The position numbers and the translations under genes are program-made. Below, piece after piece: positions 58,646 to 64,000 of a stretch of 64,000 nucleotides of DNA. Each line of letters opens with the position of its first letter. Within the stretch, counting starts at the first letter, position 1. Source of the DNA: Allobosea thiooxidans (GTDB lineage: Bacteria; Pseudomonadota; Alphaproteobacteria; Rhizobiales; Beijerinckiaceae). Location: assembly GCF_900168195.1 (NCBI RefSeq), contig NZ_FUYX01000017.1:31420-95419 (forward strand). Direction: 5' to 3'. The notes under the pieces are model-generated. The model saw only the letters and a list, made by a program, of their open reading frames with translations, was not told where the DNA came from and did no database searches.

Positions 58646-60745
58646 GTGTTTTGCCGATCTGCTTTGCTCGCATCCGCCGCGCTGGCGATCCTGCCTTCGT
58701 CTGCTTGGGCCCAGGTGGAGACACCTCGCTCCGTCCAGCTTGATGAAATCGTGGTCGAGGGAGCAGGCGGCGGCGGTCCGATCACCGCCAATGGCTATGT
58801 CGCCACCGCCACGACCAGTGGCACCAAGACCAATACGCCGATCCTGGAGATTCCCCAGTCGATCTCGACGGTGACGCAGGCGCAGCTCGAACAGCGCAAA
58901 CCACAGAATCTGCTCGACGCATTGTCCTATACGCCCGGTGCCCGCGTCGGCACCTACGGTTTCGATCCGCGCTACGACGCCTTCACCATCCGCGGCGTCG
59001 ACGTGACCCAGAATGCCGTCTTCCGCGACGGCCTGCGCCAGATCAACAGCCCGAACGGCCTGTTTCGGCTGGAGCCCTACGGGCTGGAGGCGATCAACGT
59101 ACTGCGCGGACCGTCGAGCGCGATCTACGGCGCAAGCACCTCGGCCGGCATCGTCGATCTGATCTCGAAGCGGCCGGCCGAAACCCCGTTCCGCGAGATC
59201 GAGATCCAGGGAGGCTCCTTCGGCCGCAAGCAGTTCAATTTCGACCTCTCCGGTCCGGCCAATCCCGAGAAGACCCTGTTCTATCGGCTGACCGGCCTGG
59301 TGCGCGATGCCGACAACCAGATCAGCGCCATCAAGGACGACCGGGTCTTCATCGCTCCGGCCATCACCTGGAAGCCGAACGAGGCGACCAAACTGACGCT
59401 GCTGGCCGAGTACATGGATTCGACGACCGGCGGCACTGCGGCCTATGTCAACGAATACGGGCCCTATATCGATCGCAGCGGCAACCTGCTCTACAAGTCG
59501 ATCGGCGCGACCAAGGTCTTCGGTGGCGACAAGCGCTACAATGATTTCCGCCAGCAGCAGGGGCGGATCGGCTACGAATTCGAACACGCCTTCAGCGAGA
59601 TCTTCACGCTGCGCCAGCGGGTTCGCTACTCGGCGCTGGCGACCAACCAGCAATATGTCTATCTCGCCGATCCTGGGTTGACGCGCGAGCGCACGCAGGG
59701 GCTTTCGGTCGATACCAACATAGAGGCGAAGTTCGACACCGGCCCGGTCTCGCACCGGATGCTGGCAGGCGTCGATTTCAGCTGGCTGCACTATCGCGGA
59801 AAGGAAGGCTTCGGCGGGGTGCCGCTGGGCTACAACGCGACGCTCGGCTATCGCACGGCGCAAAGCCAGACGCTGTTCGGCATCTATGCGCAGGACCAGA
59901 TCAGCTGGCAGAATTGGCGCCTGACGCTCGGCGGCCGCCACGACTGGTTCTCCAGCCGCTTCGAGGCCGGGGCCGCCGGGGCCTTACCCACCGAAACCAA
60001 GCAGAAGGACGCCCATTCGACCGGCCGTGTCGCGCTGAGCTACGTCACCAGCTTCGGTCTTGCGCCCTATGTCAGCTATGCGACGTCCTTCGTGCCGAAC
60101 TCCGGCACGGTGTTGTCGGGTGCGGTCGCGGTGCCGACGACCGGCGAGCAGGTCGAGGCGGGCGTCAAATACGACCTGCCCGGCCAAAATGCCTCGCTGC
60201 GCGCCGCCGCGTACGAGCTGCGCCAGAACAATGCCGTCGTCTACGAGGTGATCAACGGCTTCAACCGACAGGTCCAGCTCGACATGCGCTCGCGCGGCTT
60301 CGAGATCGAAGGCGTCGCTTCGCTGGCGAATGGCCTGAGCATCCAGGCATCTTATTCGTACAACGACGCGCGCATCCTCAAGCTGACGCCGGAAACCGAA
60401 GGCAACCGGCTGACCAGCATTCCCTATCACACGGCTTCGCTCTGGCTCGACTATGCGGTCCAGGGCGGCCCGATGCATGGCCTCGGCATCGGCGGCGGCG
60501 TCCGCTATGTCGGAGCCAGCCTCGGCGACAACCTCAATCGTTCGATCCTCGACAACAAGCCGCGTACCCTGGTCGATGCCGCGCTGCGCTACGATCTCGA
60601 GAAACTCGATCCGCGGCTGAAGGGCATGCGCGTCCAGGTCAATGCGACGAACCTGCTCGACAAGGTCGAGCAGACCTGCACGGCCGGCTTCTGCTACTTC
60701 GACGAGGGGCGCAAGGTCATCGCCAGCCTGCGCTATCGCTGGTGA
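58646..60745 (+). CDS. TonB-dependent ferric-siderophore receptor
   Basis: 699 residues starting at a GTG (58646) with GGGGA about 7 bases upstream. A signal peptide (ALLASAALAILPSSAWAQ) precedes the TonB box LDEIVVEG (about 33-40). The plug (IPQSISTVTQAQLEQRKPQNLLDALSYTPGARVG, then INVLRGPSSAIYGASTSAGIVDLISKRP) belongs to the FhuA/FhuE/FpvA type. A 22-strand-type barrel ends in aromatic residues (VIASLRYRW). It imports a ferric siderophore, probably hydroxamate-type, across the outer membrane. No FecA-type signalling domain precedes the plug. The stop overlaps the MFS gene start (GTGA), so receptor, permease and reductase are coupled. Confidence 0.93.
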   Translation: MFCRSALLASAALAILPSSAWAQVETPRSVQLDEIVVEGAGGGGPITANGYVATATTSGTKTNTPILEIPQSISTVTQAQLEQRKPQNLLDALSYTPGARVGTYGFDPRYDAFTIRGVDVTQNAVFRDGLRQINSPNGLFRLEPYGLEAINVLRGPSSAIYGASTSAGIVDLISKRPAETPFREIEIQGGSFGRKQFNFDLSGPANPEKTLFYRLTGLVRDADNQISAIKDDRVFIAPAITWKPNEATKLTLLAEYMDSTTGGTAAYVNEYGPYIDRSGNLLYKSIGATKVFGGDKRYNDFRQQQGRIGYEFEHAFSEIFTLRQRVRYSALATNQQYVYLADPGLTRERTQGLSVDTNIEAKFDTGPVSHRMLAGVDFSWLHYRGKEGFGGVPLGYNATLGYRTAQSQTLFGIYAQDQISWQNWRLTLGGRHDWFSSRFEAGAAGALPTETKQKDAHSTGRVALSYVTSFGLAPYVSYATSFVPNSGTVLSGAVAVPTTGEQVEAGVKYDLPGQNASLRAAAYELRQNNAVVYEVINGFNRQVQLDMRSRGFEIEGVASLANGLSIQASYSYNDARILKLTPETEGNRLTSIPYHTASLWLDYAVQGGPMHGLGIGGGVRYVGASLGDNLNRSILDNKPRTLVDAALRYDLEKLDPRLKGMRVQVNATNLLDKVEQTCTAGFCYFDEGRKVIASLRYRW

Positions 60746-61980
60746 GCGAGGCAGCAGCCGGACGGCCGGCTCTGTCGCGGCGAAATTCCGCCTGGCTGAC
60801 CATCGCGGCGCTGGCCGGTCTCTACACCGGTCAGAGCATCCTGGGCGGCATCGCCTTCCTGGCGCTGCCGAGCGTCCTGCGCGAACGCGGGCTGCCGCTC
60901 GACGCCATCGGCTTGATCTATCTGATCAGCCTACCCTGGGCGCTGAAGATCGCCTGGTCCGCCGCCGTGGAACGCTACCGCCTGCCGCCGACGGGGCCGA
61001 CGCGTTCGCGCCTGATCGTCTTCGCCTGTGGCCTGTTCACGCTGGCGGGGCTGGTTGCGGTCGCGATCGCCGGGCCGGAGAGATGGCATCTGGTGCTGGC
61101 GATCTTCATCGCGGTCGCCTTCGCCGCCGCGACCGCGGATATCGCCTGCGACGGCCATGCGGTCGAAACGCTTGCCAAAGCCCATCATGGCTGGGGCAAT
61201 GCGGCCCAGGTCGGCGGTGCCTATCTTGGTTCGGCATTGGGCTCGGGGCTTTTCCTCGTCCTGGTTGCGCGAATCGACTGGGCCGGCGCGACCTTGGCAG
61301 CGGCGGGGCTGTTCGGCCTGTTGATGCTGCCGTTCCTGGTGTCGAAGCCGGCGCCGTCGCCGGGACTGCGGACGCATCAGCCTTCGCTGAAGGCTGCCTT
61401 CGCCCGGCCGCGCCTGCGGAGTGGGCTCTGGCTCGCGGCACTCTATGTCGCCGCGCAGAAATGGGGCGTCGGGATGTTGCCGCCGATGCTGGTCGATGCC
61501 GGGCTCGACCTCGAGACGCTCGGCGCGATCAACGGGCTCGGCGGGCTCGCCGTCGGTCTCGGCTTCGCCCTGCTTGGCGGCGGCGCGGTGAGGCTGTGGG
61601 GCGCGCGGACCGTCATGGTGGCCGCGCTGCTGTTGCAGGCCGGCGCGCTCGCGCTGCTGGCCACGGCGATCGGGCAGGGCGGGAGCTCGCCGCTGCTGCT
61701 CGCAGGCCTCGCTTTGGCGAGCTCCTCCGGGATCATGGCGCTCGGCTTCGTCGCGCTCTATGCGCGCTTCATGGCGATTGCCGATCCCCGCCAGGCAGGC
61801 GTCGACTTCACGCTGCTGCAGGGCACGGATTCGATCGTCAGCATGGTTGGCGGGCTCGGCGCCGGCTGGGTGGCGCAACATTTCGGCTACACGCCCTATC
61901 TTGCGGGCGCGGCAGGGCTTGCCCTGCTCGCAGCGCCGCTGGCGGCCTGGTTGACCGTCTCCGATCGGGGCGAGGAATGA
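60742..61980 (+). CDS. MFS siderophore-iron permease (RhtX/FptX-like)
   Basis: 412 residues from the GTG at 60742, which overlaps the receptor stop by four bases. About 12 hydrophobic segments start at LTIAALAGLYTGQSILGGIAFLALPSVLRERGLPLDAIG. The sequence LPWALKIAWSAAVERY is the type found in RhtX/FptX and AmpG-like carriers, which move whole siderophores or muropeptides across the inner membrane. Between a siderophore receptor and a FhuF-like reductase, the RhtX/FptX role is by far the better fit. No ABC-type ferric-siderophore importer is present, so this MFS protein is the likely inner-membrane step. Confidence 0.85.
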   Translation: MSEAAAGRPALSRRNSAWLTIAALAGLYTGQSILGGIAFLALPSVLRERGLPLDAIGLIYLISLPWALKIAWSAAVERYRLPPTGPTRSRLIVFACGLFTLAGLVAVAIAGPERWHLVLAIFIAVAFAAATADIACDGHAVETLAKAHHGWGNAAQVGGAYLGSALGSGLFLVLVARIDWAGATLAAAGLFGLLMLPFLVSKPAPSPGLRTHQPSLKAAFARPRLRSGLWLAALYVAAQKWGVGMLPPMLVDAGLDLETLGAINGLGGLAVGLGFALLGGGAVRLWGARTVMVAALLLQAGALALLATAIGQGGSSPLLLAGLALASSSGIMALGFVALYARFMAIADPRQAGVDFTLLQGTDSIVSMVGGLGAGWVAQHFGYTPYLAGAAGLALLAAPLAAWLTVSDRGEE

Positions 61981-62705
61981 ATCCGCCGGAGCTGGAAGGC
62001 TGCTTCACCGGCACCTTCGCCTATCTGGCCGGGGCTGTGCGACGCTGCGACGAAGCGGAGGGGCTTGCCGGCGCGAGGCTGTTGGACGGGGCGATGCTGG
62101 ACGGATTGCTCCTGCGCTTTGCCGAGCGGTATCCGGGCGGAGAGCACCGGGCGCTCGTTTCGATGTGGAGCCAATGGCATTTCGCCGCCGTGGTGATCCC
62201 GGCCGTCGCGGCAATCCTGCTTGCCCGACGAGAGCTGCCGGTCGCGTTGCCGGAGGCGCGCTTCGCACTGCATGACGACGGCCGCACCGCCGCGATCCTG
62301 CTGAGCCCTGGCCTGGAACTCGCCCAGGCAGACCGTCGGGGCCGGTTCGATACGCTGGTTCAGGGCCACCTCGTTCCCCTGATCCGGCTGCTCGCCACCC
62401 ATTTCCCGGTTTCCCCAAGATTGATCTGGGCCAATGCCGCCGTGCGCTTCGCCTGGGCCGTGCAACAATGCGCCGCGCGGCCCGAGGCCGATCGCGACGG
62501 GGTCGCCGAGGCGGAAGAACTGCTGACGACGGCCTTGACGCCGGCCGGGGCGCGCAACCCGCTGCACGACGCGCTGCGGCCTTCTCCGCTCGTCGCCATC
62601 GAAGCGTGCCAGCGCCGGGTCTGCTGCCTGCGCTACCTGCTGCCCGGCGTGGCCGATTGCGGTTCGCTCTGCCCGCTGCCTCCGGCACGGCGTGCCCGGG
62701 GTTGA
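61977..62705 (+). CDS. fhuF: FhuF-like siderophore-iron reductase
   Basis: 242 residues from the ATG at 61977, which overlaps the MFS stop (ATGA). The C-terminus has the FhuF [2Fe-2S] motif CC-x10-C-x3-C (CCLRYLLPGVADCGSLC, about 218-234). The textbook E. coli motif is CC-x10-C-x2-C, so the last Cys is one residue further away. The N-terminal part includes WSQWHFAAVVIPAVAAILLARRELPVAL and the middle HLVPLIRLLATHFPVSPRLIWANAAVRFAWAVQ, as in the ferric-siderophore reductase family. It should reduce and release iron from the imported siderophore in the cytoplasm. The gene closes the three-gene iron operon. Confidence 0.88.
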   Translation: MNPPELEGCFTGTFAYLAGAVRRCDEAEGLAGARLLDGAMLDGLLLRFAERYPGGEHRALVSMWSQWHFAAVVIPAVAAILLARRELPVALPEARFALHDDGRTAAILLSPGLELAQADRRGRFDTLVQGHLVPLIRLLATHFPVSPRLIWANAAVRFAWAVQQCAARPEADRDGVAEAEELLTTALTPAGARNPLHDALRPSPLVAIEACQRRVCCLRYLLPGVADCGSLCPLPPARRARG

Positions 62706-62813
62706 CGGCCCCCTGCGGCCGCTCGAGCAGGGAACCTTGCATCCCGCTTCAAAAACCCCTAATGCGACCCCGTTTCAAGGCCCCGGAGGGCCGCCTTCGA
62801 GGACAAGGGTGTC

Positions 62814-64000
<1,187 letters not shown>

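Overview
The window comes from a GC-rich alphaproteobacterial chromosome, most likely of the order Hyphomicrobiales. A Bosea-like organism is my best guess from gene content and style, but no rRNA is present to prove it. Supporting signs are a pair of divergent sigma-EcfG-type promoters (GGAAC-N16-cGTT/tGTT), an Omp25-like outer-membrane barrel, and a type VI secretion (T6SS) locus with the PpkA/PppA/FHA threonine-phosphorylation branch. I saw no insertion sequence, prophage, integrase or CRISPR array.

Positions 1-18.6 kb form a stress and envelope region. It opens with a YehZYX/OsmF-like compatible-solute ABC transporter cut by the left edge. Then come a CinA/PncC-type amidohydrolase behind two tiny coupled genes and a divergent isoaspartyl methyltransferase (pcm), with an EcfG-type promoter facing each way. 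An SDR oxidoreductase, a DUF3300 protein with an S74-like C-terminus, a DUF2950 protein, two unknown small proteins, PPK2, a membrane protein with an HlyD-type adaptor, a SulP transporter, a FixJ-like regulator, a secreted protein and a TolB/TPR membrane protein follow. The region closes with tRNA-Gly(TCC).

Positions 18.6-26 kb carry a proline-racemase-superfamily enzyme, a caspase-like protease fused to an outer-membrane beta-barrel, a SAM methyltransferase, a zinc-ribbon/TM/lytic-transglycosylase fusion and a small unknown protein. The last three are co-oriented and abut the T6SS locus.

Positions 26-53.4 kb are a nearly complete T6SS in several units. One minus-strand operon is tssK-tssL-tssM-tagF-pppA-ppkA. 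A plus-strand cassette holds a PAAR spike, an unknown 263-aa protein and a RidA homologue. A minus-strand operon holds vgrG, a small accessory protein and tagH (FHA). A plus-strand operon holds an OmpA-family protein, then tssA, tssB, tssC, hcp, tssE, tssF, tssG and tssH (clpV). No TssJ lipoprotein is visible; TssL carries its own OmpA-type peptidoglycan-binding domain. hcp is bracketed by two strong stem-loops. No classical toxin domain is recognisable, so the 263-aa protein next to PAAR is the best effector or adaptor candidate.

Positions 53.4-64 kb hold glpD, a fused TRAP transporter (DctQM), nicotinate phosphoribosyltransferase, and a translationally coupled siderophore module (TonB receptor, MFS permease, FhuF-like reductase). 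The window ends in an EF-Tu gene cut just before its stop codon. Two inverted copies of a roughly 90-bp palindromic intergenic repeat lie between convergent genes at 37952-38042 and 53393-53482.
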